Positions 46,992 to 56,719 of a DNA stretch of 64,000 bases are shown piece after piece. Below the pieces are notes generated by a model. It did no database searches. It was not told where the DNA came from and was given only the letters and a program-made list of their open reading frames with translations. Source of the DNA: Apoda limacodes (lineage: Eukaryota; Arthropoda; Insecta; Lepidoptera; Limacodidae); NCBI GenBank assembly GCA_946406115.1, contig OX291545.1:7764001-7828000 (forward strand), in the 5' to 3' direction. The position numbers and the translations under genes are program-made. Each line of letters starts with the position of its first letter. Position 1 is the first letter of the stretch.

Positions 46992-49061
46992 CTGCAAATA
47001 CAATTTAATAACATTAAGTTCAAAATTATCAAAAACTCAGTAATATAGAAATTACATATTTATGATGAAAAAAAAATTAAGAAAATAACAGATATTTCCA
47101 TAATTACATTAAATGTAAAAAACATATTTTTTTAATACAAATAACTGATAAAATAAAATGCAGCCCTATGTTGACACAAGCAAGCAAGCACGCAGTGCAA
47201 AATGACGTGTGCATACGCGATAACGTATGCGTGTTCTATGCGAGTGGTCGCAGAAGCGTCACAGGGGAGTGGCAGGGTCGACTCTTACTCACAGCGGTGG
47301 TGTAGATTCCTAGACAGCAGCGGCAAATGGCTATACCGCATAAAGCACTACTTATACAGTGACGATACGTACTACAGTATGCTCGTGATCTATAAACTAT
47401 ACTAAAACAAAAAAAAAAAAACTCTCTCGCCAGCTCACGTACTTGTCGATGAATAAAAACACGTTTTTTATATTATTACTGGAAAAACTCATATTGGTAA
47501 TTTTTTCAAATAAAAACTACCATGAATACCCAGTTTTGGTAGAGTAAAATTAACAACGCTGCCGATACGCGTAGAAAAGAGGGCGTCACTTCCCTGCAGG
47601 TGTCCAAGACGAAGTGTGTCAAGGACGGGGAAGTTACCCCGACAATATTCAGATTGCGCGCGTACTGTAGCTACTTTTGACATCCCTACTTATTGGCTTA
47701 CTCATGAACTAACAGGTTATTTAGTCATACCACCTCTTCTAAATCTGGTTTAAAATGGAAAGACATAAGAAGCACACAAATACAGATTATCTCCATGTGC
47801 AAAGTTTAGTATATCCAACAATATCTATTGAGACAGTGAATAATTTTTTTAAAGAATTCATTTTATAAGATTTATATGAAACCTGGTAACTATTAACACC
47901 ATAAATAAAATGTGCAAGATGAGAAGAATTACAATGATTTAAATAACTCAAAGGGTTAGTAAGCTTAGAGCTTAGACCACATTGTAAATAATTGTTACTG
48001 TGAAGAATGGGGAAGGAAAGTCTGGAGAGGACAACAAGATCCAAAAAACACAATGTGGAAAGACCACCCACTATGCAGTATGGTGGACCGACATTTAAGT
48101 TAAGCCCATATGACATCGCGCGATTTCGACCTTTTGACGTGACAACGTCTTATAAATTGGTTTGCCGGGTGACACTTCAAGAAACTGCGTTACGCTCCGC
48201 TCACGTTATGCGCTCACAATGAGAGCGAGTGAGAGGCACGCGGCATGGTTAGCCCGCCTAAGAGCGAGAGAGACAGACATAAAAAGTGAAAGGCACAAGT
48301 TGTCACGTTACAATGTTAATAATATTACGATTAATAGCAATGGTTTTTTTTTTTAGTAATTAGTTTATATCTCCTTAACTAAGTGTTTTATGTGTACCAT
48401 GTCTTTTAGAAAGTTTTAAATATAATTTTTGTTTAAATTTTAACTAATCAAACATATATTTTGTTTCAAAGTTTAAAGAAAATTTCGTCATGGGCGCGTC
48501 GCCGAGTCTAAAGAGAGTACAAAACACATTTTTTTTTTATATATATAGTATTGAATATCAATTTCAAAAATTAAATAAATTATGGTATATTCTACACATT
48601 ATAAATAATATTCTTTTAAGTTTATTTATTAAAAAAATAGGCATTTGTTAATCATTTGGGCTCCAAGAAGCGAAATATTTTTAGAGCTATTATTTAAATA
48701 TTTATGCTATTTTAAATGGAAGCAGAATTTCAAAAAAAAAACAAATATTAAACAAATGTTTATTTTTTCATTAAATAAACTTAAAAGAATTTGGAAGACG
48801 CAACTTTATTATATCTAATGTGTAGAATTTACATTATTTATTTTATTTTTTAAATTAATATTTAAAACTTTAAAAAAAAAAATTTTGTGTTTTGTGCTCT
48901 CTTTCCCCCCCCACCCTCAAGTTAGCACAGGGTCCTCAACGTCAAAAACTTAGATTCTGCGCTAGATTACCCCTACTGACATACCAAAAATTCATTTACT
49001 TCGCAATACTTTCCAGATAGAAAGTGGATATCGACTGGATTATTTGTGCCTGGTACAGCAA
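46992..49061. other. Spps: Sp intron between Buttonhead-box exon and finger exon
   Basis: AT-rich intron sequence. It holds the 170-bp element at 48138-48307 and a tandem repeat starting at 49062. A short GC-richer block at 47560-47670 has no recognisable function. No other gene was found. Confidence 0.5.
48138..48307. mobile_element. 170-bp short inverted-repeat element, copy B
   Basis: Same sequence as 15511-15680 as far as I can read, with CGTGACAAC / GTTGTCACG ends. It lies within a Sp intron, 32.6 kb from copy A. Such close similarity implies a recent duplication or transposition. Confidence 0.8.
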
Positions 49062-49507
49062 CAGTCTGAGGCGAGGCCGTTCGTCGCAGAAATTGAGGTT
49101 CCTAATATCTCTGACCAACCACTTAGATAAGAGTTGTGATGGTATTATGTTAGTACAATCTGGACAATTGACTTCAGTAAAATTTAACAAATCATAATTC
49201 AGATCCTCAAACACAAAATGGAAATTGTTTCAGTCTGAGGCGAGGCCGTTCGTCGCAGAAATAAGGTTCCTTATATCTCTGACCAACCACTTAGGTAAGA
49301 GTTGTGATGGTATTATGTTAGTACAATCTGGACAATTGACTTCAGTAAAATTTAACAAATCATAATTCAGATCCTCAAACACAAAATGGAATTTGTTTCA
49401 GTCTGAGGCGAGGCCGTTCGACGCAGAAATTAAGGTTCCTAATATCTCTGACCAACCACTTAGATAAGGATTTTGATGGTACTATGTTAGTAGAATCTGG
49501 GCAATTG
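49062..49507. repeat. 168-bp tandem repeat, 2.65 units, beside the Buttonhead-box exon
   Basis: Units start at 49062, 49231 and 49399 with CAGTCTGAGGCGAGGCCGTT, giving periods of 169 and 168 bp. The third is cut at about 49507, only 50 bp from the donor of the 49558 exon. Units differ by a few substitutions and indels. On the minus strand one unit is open (VNCPDCTNIIPSQLLSKW) but the next is frameshifted, so it is probably not coding now. Its origin is unknown. Confidence 0.9.
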
Positions 49508-49557
49508 TTGTTACTGTGGGATACAAAAATAGATTGGCGTTATTATTTTGTTCATAC

Positions 49558-49753
49558 TTCTCTCCCTGGTCGCAGTTGGGGCAGGTGCACGCAACTCGCT
49601 TCAGCAGCCGTTTTCCGCTCGGGCTGGTAGCTCTCTTGTTAGCCTCGCACTCGCCTGAGCTAGTGTTACCGCTCGTGTTATTGTTGTTACCACTGTTCAC
49701 TGTCACCACTTGCCACTTGCCTGGCTCGTTTGGATCTTGCTGGATTTGTTGTC
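49558..49753 (-). CDS. Spps: Sp-family factor, exon with Buttonhead box
   Basis: The acceptor is ATTGTTTAG and the donor is GTATGA. The exon has 196 nt, entering in phase 1 and leaving in phase 2. The translation runs QQIQQDPNEPGKWQVVTVNS, an Asn/Ser/Thr-rich stretch (GNNNNTSGNTSSG), then SGKRLLKRVACTCPNCDQGE. CTCPNC fits the CxCPxC Buttonhead box that stands just before the fingers in Sp proteins. DP..P.KWQVV is a conserved phrase in Sp-family members. The phase-2 end (AA) joins the T of the next exon to give an Asn before RVVDRKKQH. Confidence 0.93.
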
Positions 49754-50069
49754 CTAAACAATATTATTAGAAATGTTAAATATTTTGCAACTCAATACAA
49801 TAAGTACGAAAGCACTTTTGGTTTTGCAAAAAAATTGATTTGAGTAATTTACACCACAAATCATGGTTGACGTGATTTATATGAAAACAATAATAAGATC
49901 ATTGGATTTCGGAAAATATTGATTGAAATGTTTTTTTTTATTGCTTCCTATGTTTCTAATCTAACAAGACTTTGTCAGTGTTCAATGTCAAAGTGTCTTG
50001 TGGGGATAAAAATTATTTTATATCTTACTTCGAAACTAAAACTTCATAATTAACAAATTAAATTTCAAT

Positions 50070-50167
50070 CAGGGAACAATAAAAGCCTTATACAAACGAT
50101 TTTTGATTTAGAACACCAAATAGTTCTAAATCAAAAATCGTTTGTATAAGGCTTTAATATTTCCCTG
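50070..50167. repeat. 45-bp near-perfect inverted repeat (hairpin) in Sp intron
   Basis: The left arm 50070-50114 (CAGGGAACAATAAAAGCCTT...) and the right arm 50123-50167 pair at 42 of 45 positions around an 8-nt loop (ACCAAATA). The ends CAGGGAA/TTCCCTG look like transposon termini. No target duplication is clear. Either a foldback MITE or a pre-miRNA-like transcript is possible. Confidence 0.9.
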
Positions 50168-51160
50168 TACCTACCCTGTAAGTCCTGAAACCTGTTCATG
50201 TTTTGGTGTACCGACATCACCTATTTGAGAGACGTGGTGAGAGGACAGAGATACCTAATGAACATTTGTGTTTGTCTTGAGTCTGGGTGTTTTTTTATGA
50301 ATAATATGTATGTATTTACAAAAAAAGTATCTATGTGTATTTGTATCCGGTGCTTGGTATCCATAGTACAAGTTTTGCTTAGTTTGGGACCAAATAGCGC
50401 TGTGTGTTATCTTCAAAATTTTTTTTTTTTTATTATTATTTCCTATTAAGTATTTCTATAAGATGGGTTTTTTGTTGTACTTCTAACCATTTTCTTCAAT
50501 TTTGGCAAAAAGGTTACCTCATGCTTATTTTTATTTATATACTAGCAGGCCCCGCAGACGTTGATCTGCCCTTAAAGTTGATGCACTGTAGCACCATCAT
50601 TGTGCCCAGTGTGAGTTTCTAACGCTACTATCGCGTTCGCGGTGAGGAAATACATGTATGGAAATGAAGGAGCGCCTTGCTCGCGCTCCGACTCCGACTC
50701 GCACTTGACCCTTTTTTTCTGTTAGAGTAACCTTCCCCAGCATGTGCATAACAAGTTACCAACATTTCATTAAAATCGGTTTACCCTTAGTGGGCGAGTC
50801 CGACTCGCACTTGACCCTGTCCGACTCGCACTTGACCGTTTTTTTTTAATAATAAACTTGCCCTAACCCTAACAAACACAACAAATAAAAATTACCTCAA
50901 TTGGTCCAGCCGTCTTCGAGCTTTCCTTAGTGGGCGAGTCCGAATCGCACTTGACTTTTTATTTTTCCTTATAAACCTTGCCTTAACAATAACTAACTCA
51001 ACAAAAAAAGAATTATCCAAATCGGTCCAGACGTTCCAGAGTTTTAGCGAGACCAACGAACAGCAATTCATTTTTATATATATAGAATATAGAAGTACCA
51101 AGAATATTAGTAAGAGTAGTACCAGAGTATCCAACTGAGACAAAATAAACAAGATGATTT
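50168..51160. repeat. Sp intron with decayed retroelement tails
   Basis: At 50538-50860 are CTAGCAGGCCCCGCAGACG, a GTGAGGAAATACATGTATGG stretch, and GGGCGAGTCCGACTCGCACT twice within 50790-50840 and again near 50930. These are pieces of the same common SINE/LINE tail types seen elsewhere, fused by repeated insertion. No gene is present. Confidence 0.5.
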
Positions 51161-51244
51161 GGTGTCGATCTTTGAGATTGTTTGTAGTGCTTGTGACGTA
51201 AACTTGAAATGAACAGAATGCAAATATGAACTAAAATACATTAC

Positions 51245-51374
51245 CTATTATAGGCTGAGCTTGTGACTGTGGCTGTGGTTGCTGCTGTATCTGCGCCAGC
51301 TGCACTCCAGGCAGCCCCAGGGCTGGGACAAGTTGCACGGTTCCACCGAGACCTCCTACCCCTAAAGTTGGCAT
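51245..51374 (-). CDS. Spps: Sp-family factor, Gln-rich/hydrophobic exon
   Basis: The acceptor TTTTTTTCTAG lies just before an ATG-CCA start and the donor is GTAATG. The exon has 130 nt in phase 0 to 1. The translation is MPTLGVGGLGGTVQLVPALG, LPGVQLAQIQQQPQPQSQAQ and PII, then a split Gly. The LPG and VQL phrases with Gln runs recall the activation domain just before the Buttonhead box in Sp1/Sp3/Sp4. It joins the Buttonhead-box exon in phase. Confidence 0.88.
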
Positions 51375-51950
51375 CTAGAAAAAAATCTTATATCTTACTA
51401 AAGTTATAGACACACAAAATTACTTCCACATTAGTCTTAACTATATTTAGCAAATTACGAAGAGTATGCAGCAAAATTAAAACAATTCAATCTGCATTAC
51501 ACATTCAAAAAAGGGTAAATATGAACAATAATATATAAACAATAAACATTATTGAGTATTTTAAGAATTTTTGTTAAAGATTTGAATGCAACATTCATTC
51601 CTGTTATAAGTTATATCCCTGCTTTGTTTTCGTTTCTGACACCAGGATATGCCATTCGCCTATCGATTTGGTCGCTAGCGGTTAAAGGAGTTTCTTTGTT
51701 ACTTCTGCTATTCCCATACTTGTTTTTACGAGGTGGGTTTGTTAGTTTTTAGTCACTCTTTTAAAACTTATAAAACACAACTAAGATCTTTAGCTATTTA
51801 GTTGGTTTCATTTGTCTTAGTGAGTTGGATAGTATTAGTCTTGCTTAGGTTGTTACCAGCTATGGTTATATTAGATAGGATTTTTTTTTCTAACTAGCTA
51901 CTTGGATATCTTCAACACCACCCTTTTATGCAAAAGCATTGTGATAAATT
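51375..51950. other. Sp first intron, near end; no gene firmly seen
   Basis: On the minus strand 51735-51617 an open stretch reads KYGNSRSNKETPLTASDQID then RRMAYPGVRNENKAGI and a stop. An in-frame stop shortly upstream and the lack of a good acceptor keep me from calling it an exon. It could belong to the start exon at 52986-53126 or be part of a repeat. Confidence 0.35.
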
Positions 51951-52027
51951 ATTTTTTACACCCTATATCACTAAGGTGGCAAACAAGCTAACAACCTGCC
52001 TAATGGAAAGCAGTCACCGTAGCCTAT
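51951..52027 (-). repeat. CR1-like LINE 3' end fragment
   Basis: ATCACTAAGGTGGCAAACAA then AGCAGTCACCGTAGCCTA, the antisense 3' terminus of the CR1-like family, with only about 75 bp retained. Confidence 0.75.
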
Positions 52028-52490
52028 TTATTATTACTAAGAATTCGCCAAGAAAGAATAATATTTTTGATAACATTTTGAAAGCCATGTTATAATTACC
52101 TATACCAAAACATTTAAGTTATCCAAGGCAGCCAATAGGTAGATAAAAGGCAATTTATACACTTAAGATTTTTAGTTTTTAGATAATAAAAACTATTTGT
52201 TTAAATCATATACTGAAAAGGACAATTTTTGTCTACATTACATTACCTAGGACATATTGGAGTAAAGATTGATAAATAATAGGAGAAAACATCTGCAATT
52301 CCCATATTTTTAAATAATAGTTTACATATAAAAGTAGTTATTGTGAGTCTACCTAGATATATCCTATCACAAACTTTTCTATAGATCGTTTTAAGAGGAA
52401 CAATCCCACTATACATTATGTTCTTTAACTATTTAGGCAGCGCGTGCCACAAAAGGTCTTAGGAGAGACATTTTCAGTAAGAGTAACTAA

Positions 52491-52713
52491 GGGTGCGTTC
52501 CAAATCACAACGAGGAAGTTAAAAAAGTGGTTTTGGGACGCCCGGGGTAGAGTAATTTTCCAACTGTCAAGTTGAATTCTTTACACTGCCATAGAAAAGG
52601 TTGAAAATCACTCTTGTCAGTGTGAAAATTAACTGTCAAACGCTCGTTCCAGAACGGGTTGATTTTTCAACTTTACCGGGTGATAATTACACGGCGTGAT
52701 TTGGAACATAGCC
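52491..52713. mobile_element. Harbinger-like MITE, 223 bp
   Basis: The left end GGGTGCGTTCCAAATCAC and the inverse of the right end GGCTATGTTCCAAATCAC match at 15 of 18 bases. TAA flanks both sides (52488-52490, 52714-52716), the 3-bp target duplication of PIF/Harbinger elements. A second inner TCAACTTTACC/AACTGTCAA symmetry is visible. It has no ORF. Confidence 0.82.
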
Positions 52714-52985
52714 TAAATGGGGGCAAAAAGCTCAAATGCATTCTGTTCTTTTTATGAAATAATTGTGGCAACTGCTATTTTGGTCAGGTGGGTTAGATGT
52801 AACGAAAAGGGGTCTGATTTAACCGCTCGCACTTTCAGTTACCGCTATTACTACTTCTAACCAAGGGTAATGTCTTAACATGCGCCCATTTTAAGTTTCT
52901 CTAGCCAATGGTTATTTAAAATTTAGTAGTGAAGTGAAAAACAGCTGTATGATCTTATAAATGCACCCCAGCATGATTTACTTAC

Positions 52986-53126
52986 TAATTTTTTATCTTC
53001 TAAAATTTCCTTGTCCAAATCAATATCTAAATCGTTAACAAAATCCAAATAATCCGTGGATATATGGTGATCAGATTTAGTCTTATGTTTCTTCTTAGAA
53101 TTTTTTAGTTTTTTTGTGTCCGCCAT
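52986..53126 (-). CDS. Start-bearing exon of unknown protein or alternative first exon of the Sp gene
   Basis: The ATG at 53126 opens 47 codons ending at a perfect GTAAGT donor (52985-52980), in phase 0. The peptide begins MADTKKLKNSKKKHKTKSDH, is strongly basic, then becomes acidic (DYLDFVNDLDIDLDKEILED). This looks like a real N-terminus: balanced codons, low complexity only in the Lys part, and a consensus donor. The next downstream exon of the Sp gene (51374) also starts in phase 0, so splicing to it is possible and would give an isoform lacking the 62-kb exon. Alternatively it is a separate gene nested in the intron. I do not recognise the protein. Confidence 0.55.
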
Positions 53127-53306
53127 TGATGCCGTCAAACAATAAACGACCACTTTAATGAATTTTATATAAATGGCGTTATAAGAATGCAATCAATAGC
53201 ATTATTATACGGATTTTTATTTCACTGTATGATGTACGATTTCAAATTATAAATACAATTGTATCAAAAAAATACAAAATTTACAAAATTTTTTATTTTT
53301 TTTTTA

Positions 53307-53445
53307 GTCAGCTGGATGAATGGATACGCTGTCTATTAGCCAGAGTACAGAGTCACCATTTACCCGTGCGGTCCAACGTAGGGATTATATCGACGGCGAT
53401 GTGCGAATATCTCCTATCTGGCAAAATCACTATTTTACAGGAGGT
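53307..53445 (+). CDS. Exon-like plus-strand ORF of unknown protein, divergent from 53126
   Basis: A long pyrimidine tract and AG (ending at 53306) precede an open frame of 46 codons that starts after one base: QLDEWIRCLLARVQSHHLPV, RSNVGIISTAMCEYLLSGK, ITILQE. A GAG|GTGAAA donor follows near 53443. If not spliced, the frame reads on for about 16 more codons to a stop. The composition is far more protein-like than the AT-rich surroundings. An ATG at 53188 could feed it through a GT at about 53236 in matching phase, but that first exon is speculative. I do not recognise the protein. Confidence 0.45.
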
Positions 53446-53529
53446 GAAAAAAACGTTTGTTTTAATAATTAAGTTACAAAAAAGTTTTTAATTATAATTA
53501 GTCTATAAACATTGTAGATTAAAGATGTT

Positions 53530-54000
53530 ATTATTGATTTTAGCCTAAAAAAATGGATTTCTGAGTTACTGAGGAGTTCTTGTTTCGAATTTTGTGAACA
53601 TCTGATTTTTTATAATGCAGATAGAAGGTATTAGCAAATAAAACAAAATAATAAAAAAACGCAAATCTTTATATTTTAAATGAACTCTCTGTCCTTTTAT
53701 TCAAAATTAAATAAACAAAAACCAAATCTTTTCAAAATGTTACTTAGGTATTTTTAGAAATAACTTCTTTACATAAAAAACGTTAAACTTACATAAATTA
53801 TGAAATCAGAGCACCTTGTTTATGCAGTAAAAGCTTAAAAGGTTTTTTTTTGTCATGAAAGTATCAAAATGCTACTTATACTTTAAACCAAAATATCAAC
53901 TTAATTGTACTATTAGGAACTTACTTTTATATTGCAAAAATTTTCAAAATAAATTAAATGATCAGTCTTTGGAATTCACACAATTTTATAAAAAAAACTC
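53530..54000. other. Sp first intron, AT-rich, no gene firmly seen
   Basis: A possible acceptor (TTATTGATTTTAG at about 53543) is followed in phase by only five codons and a stop. The ORF at 53855-54115 has no motif. Confidence 0.4.
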
Positions 54001-54480
54001 TTTTTTTTCTGAACTGACTATGCTGGCTGTTGGCTGTTGCAGCCATTACTGCTTACCGGGCTTTTTTGGGCGAGTTTCTGAAGGAGCCTCAGCCCGTGAA
54101 GCGCCCAACGCTTAAAGGCTCCCACCTCGTGTATCCTTGTGGTCGCCTACGAATCCGGGGACGGACCCGACTATCCGGATAGCAAGATCGTCATCTGGGG
54201 CCGTTAGTACGTGCCGAGGTCGCCTAAATATAGTTTTACGACCATGCCGAAGTCGGTCGGGGGGGATGATACGTTGTGGATTGCACAATAAGTCGATTCG
54301 GGTTATTTTGTGTATGCTTGAAAAAGCGGACAGCCAAGTCTTTGAAATATTGGGGAATCGTAGGGAGCTCGAAGTCCCTGTGTAGGTCCGCATTGCGAAC
54401 GTACCAGGAGGCTCCGGAGGCCGCTCTGAGAAAGCGGTTTTGGAGGGTCTGGAGTTTGTGGAGATTGCGCTTGGATAACT

Positions 54481-55042
54481 ATAAGGATGCTACTTTACAA
54501 GTCGCAAGTCCGGCCCCATATGGAGTACTGCTGCCATCTCTGGACGGGTGCACCCGGATACCAGCTTGGCCCTTTTGACTCGGTTCAACGACGGGCTGTG
54601 AGAATTGTCGACGATCCCAAACTCACTTGCGGTATCGAGCCCTTAAGTCTGAGGAGAGACCTTGCCTCCCTGTGTGTGTTCTACCGCTTGTACAATGGAT
54701 TGTGTTCTGAGGAATTGTTCGAAATGATGCCTTCGGCTACTTTCTACCATCGCACCGCTCGCTATCGACAGGGAATTCATTCTCACACTTTGGAACCGAA
54801 ATGGTCGCGTACAGTGCGGTTTCAGAGAAACTTCCTCCCGCGAACGCTTGGGTTGTGGAATGAGCTCCCTGCCAAGGTTTTCTCTAAGGACTACAGTATG
54901 GGGATCTTCAAAAAACAAGTTATTAGATTTTTTAAGGGTCGGCAACGCGCGAGAGATGCCCCCGGCTGTTGCAAGCGTCCATAGGCTACGGTGACCGCTT
55001 ACCATCAGGCGGACCGTAGGCTTGTTTGCCTAAAAAAAAAAA
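54481..55042 (+). mobile_element. CR1-like LINE 3' fragment nested in the Jockey-like copy A
   Basis: In plus orientation a 165-codon frame (54487-54984) carries the C-terminal pol region: KSQVRPHMEYCCHLWTGAPG, DSVQRRAVRIVDDPK, SLCVFYRLYNGLCSEELFE, FLPRTLGLWNELPAK. The 3' UTR and an A-run (55032-55042) follow. The frame is intact where the copy at 16 kb is frameshifted, which suggests a younger insertion. It is 5'-truncated and so cannot be functional. Confidence 0.9.
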
Positions 55043-55511
55043 CGCAAAGACTACGCTAGCATAAGCTAGTAGTTAGTAGTAGTAGTAGCTAGGGGCGGAT
55101 GCAAGTTGTGAGTATTCAGCTTATTTCTAAGCGACATCTAACTGTACTTGCCTATCATGGAATAAAGACGACCGAGGACAAAAGCGGCTCGGTCTCTAAC
55201 TATTTTGGTGTGATCGCGGAAGTTCAAACGCCTATCCAGGGTCACACCGAGATATTTGGTCTTGTTTTGCCAGGGAATGGCACGACCGAAGACTGAGAGG
55301 GGAGATGGCCGCAGAGGACCTGAGGTAAAGAGAACGGCAGAGCTTTTGTCGGGATTCACCTCGATTCTCTATTTCCGAAACCAATCGCCTAGGGCGGTGA
55401 TAGCGGGTTTGAGTGTCTTAGTGATTCGACTTACTTGCCTATCGGTGGTATAAATCGCGGTATCGTCCGCAAAGAGGGCTAGTTGGGTACCTATCGTTTT
55501 AGGGATGTCGT

Positions 55512-55783
55512 CAGGGCCGTAGCTAAAGAGGGGCATTGTGGGGCAATGCCCTATCTTAAAAGTACCATAAACTAAGGTATAATATATACAAATTGTTTTC
55601 CCGTACTATAAATTTATACCGTTTTGCTCTTGTTTTCCCGCGATCCCACCCAATTTCCTTTTACCTTAATTACTCATGCTCACAAGCAGGTAAAATAATG
55701 AAAGATAGAAAAATTACTTGCGCCGTACCCGTGCATGAAACCACCGCTGCCCTAACTTAGATTCAACTCTAGCTACAGCCCTG
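55512..55783. mobile_element. 272-bp hAT-type MITE nested in the Jockey-like copy A
   Basis: The left end CAGGGCCGTAGCT and the inverse of the right end CAGGGCTGTAGCT differ at one base. An 8-bp duplication GATGTCGT flanks it (55504-55511, 55784-55791). Copy B of the host LINE shows the empty site near 58437-58455 (TTTTAGAGATATAGTTAGTG). No ORF of note. Confidence 0.93.
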
Positions 55784-55975
55784 GATGTCGTTAGTGTACA
55801 GAAGATACAAGATAGGGGCGAACACGGACCCTTGCGGGACTCCTGCTTCTATGGGACGGGGGGAAGAGAGAGTGCCTTCAACTTCATAGCGAAAGCTACG
55901 GTTCGACAAATAGTCTGGTATGATGAGCACGAGACGATCTGGCAACTGAAAGTTGTACAATTTAAAGTTATTAGC

Positions 55976-56190
55976 GACATGTTCCGATAGTAAACATAGG
56001 AGCTATTTCTACAAACCCTATCTCAGCCAATTATGGTCTGAGCAATTAGAAGATTTTACCAGGCTATGCGAAATTGAATTTTAAGTCGAACGGTATAAAA
56101 AACTCAATTTTGCTCAAAATATCAGATATTAGTACATCGCCGTCGATATTCTCGAGTTTTAGCGCGAATCTTAAGAGTGGTGTATTTTCG
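55976..56190. other. Sp first intron, no gene seen
   Basis: Short AT-rich spacer between the Jockey-like copy A and the repeat pair that starts near 56195. Confidence 0.4.
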
Positions 56191-56194
56191 TGTT

Positions 56195-56677
56195 TAATTT
56201 TTCTAAATTCATTTAGTGTGTTTCGATGTGTATATTTTAGCAATGTTTTACGAAAGCGTGTTAAGATTTGTGCATCGAAGGCTCATGAATAATGAATTAT
56301 GAAGAAATAAGCAGGACATGACGTGCAAAACCAAAACTCCCGCTCTGTATTGGGACATGTAAACGAGGACGCGCGATAAAACTTGAATATGGCGCTTCGC
56401 CAAACTTAGATATAAGCACAGGACTATATTTAAACATGACTCTGGAGAAATGATATTTATGCAATAATGCGAAATCAGCGGGTCGATTCCGTAAAAAGAT
56501 TGCTAACCTTTTTGAAAGAAATAAGATATACATTGCGGTTTCGCGACAATCGATGAATTTCATACGTCATTTCAAATGCGTAATGTATATCTTATTTCTA
56601 TGGATTTCAAACGAGAATTGTTAGCTGTCATTTTACGGAATCAAGCCGCTGGTCTCCAAATCGAAGAAGGAAGGAAG
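56195..56677. repeat. Unclassified repeat, copy 1 (carries a TIR insertion)
   Basis: TTTTCTAAATTCATTTAGTG, GGCTCATGAATAATGAATTA, TATGGCGCTTCGCCAAACTT and AACATGACTCTGGAGAAATG recur in order at 56720-57045. It ends in a GAAGGAAGGAAGG run. Compared with copy 2 it has 173 extra bases (56478-56650). No protein is evident. Confidence 0.8.
56478..56650. mobile_element. 173-bp inverted-repeat insertion inside repeat copy 1
   Basis: The left end GCGGGTCGATTCCGTAAAA and the inverse of the right end AGCGGCTTGATTCCGTAAAA are similar. An inner pair AGAAATAAGATATACATT / AATGTATATCTTATTTCT (about 56517 and 56585) is a perfect 18-bp inverted repeat. The segment is absent from copy 2 at the matching site (about 57003). 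No target duplication can be read. Confidence 0.75.
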
Positions 56678-56719
56678 GAAGGGAAATGCATATAGAGTTA
56701 TGCCGCACATCTTAAGAAG

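Larger units (their letters stand above)
54008..55975 (-). pseudogene. Jockey-like LINE, copy A, interrupted by two later insertions
   Basis: The antisense 3' region starts after a T-run at about 54003 (GGGCGAGTTTCTGAAGGAGC...). Pol sequence resumes at 55098. On the minus strand NPDKSSAVLF and KYLGVTLDRRLNFRDHT (55350-55230), an ADDTAIYTTDRQVSRITK-like active-site block (about 55480-55430) and EAGVPQGSVFAPILYLLYTN (55845-55790) are readable. A CR1-like fragment (54481-55042) and a 272-bp hAT-type MITE (55512-55783) split it. It is 5'-truncated at about 55975. Copy B at 57.6-60.2 kb gives the uninterrupted arrangement. Confidence 0.88.

Noticed and set aside
47787..48116. 109-codon minus-strand ORF next to the 170-bp element
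   Set aside because: No recognisable domain, no splice phase fitting the Sp gene, and an overlapping open frame on the other strand.
49062..49507. CRISPR-like array
   Set aside because: Units of about 168 bp are contiguous without unique spacers, in a eukaryotic intron.
51617..51740. Minus-strand frame KYGNSRSNKETPLTASDQID as a last exon for the 53126 start
   Set aside because: The upstream in-frame stop leaves only a poor acceptor (AAAAACAAG). Kept only as a possibility in the intron note.
53544..53632. Possible second exon after the plus-strand 53307 exon
   Set aside because: In the phase set by the GAG|GTGAAA donor it ends after five codons. The longer open frame would need a different donor that is not present.
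54137..54578. Plus-strand ORFs across the Jockey-like 3' region
   Set aside because: They are antisense to the LINE 3' region and lack motifs; similar sequence in copy B is not open.
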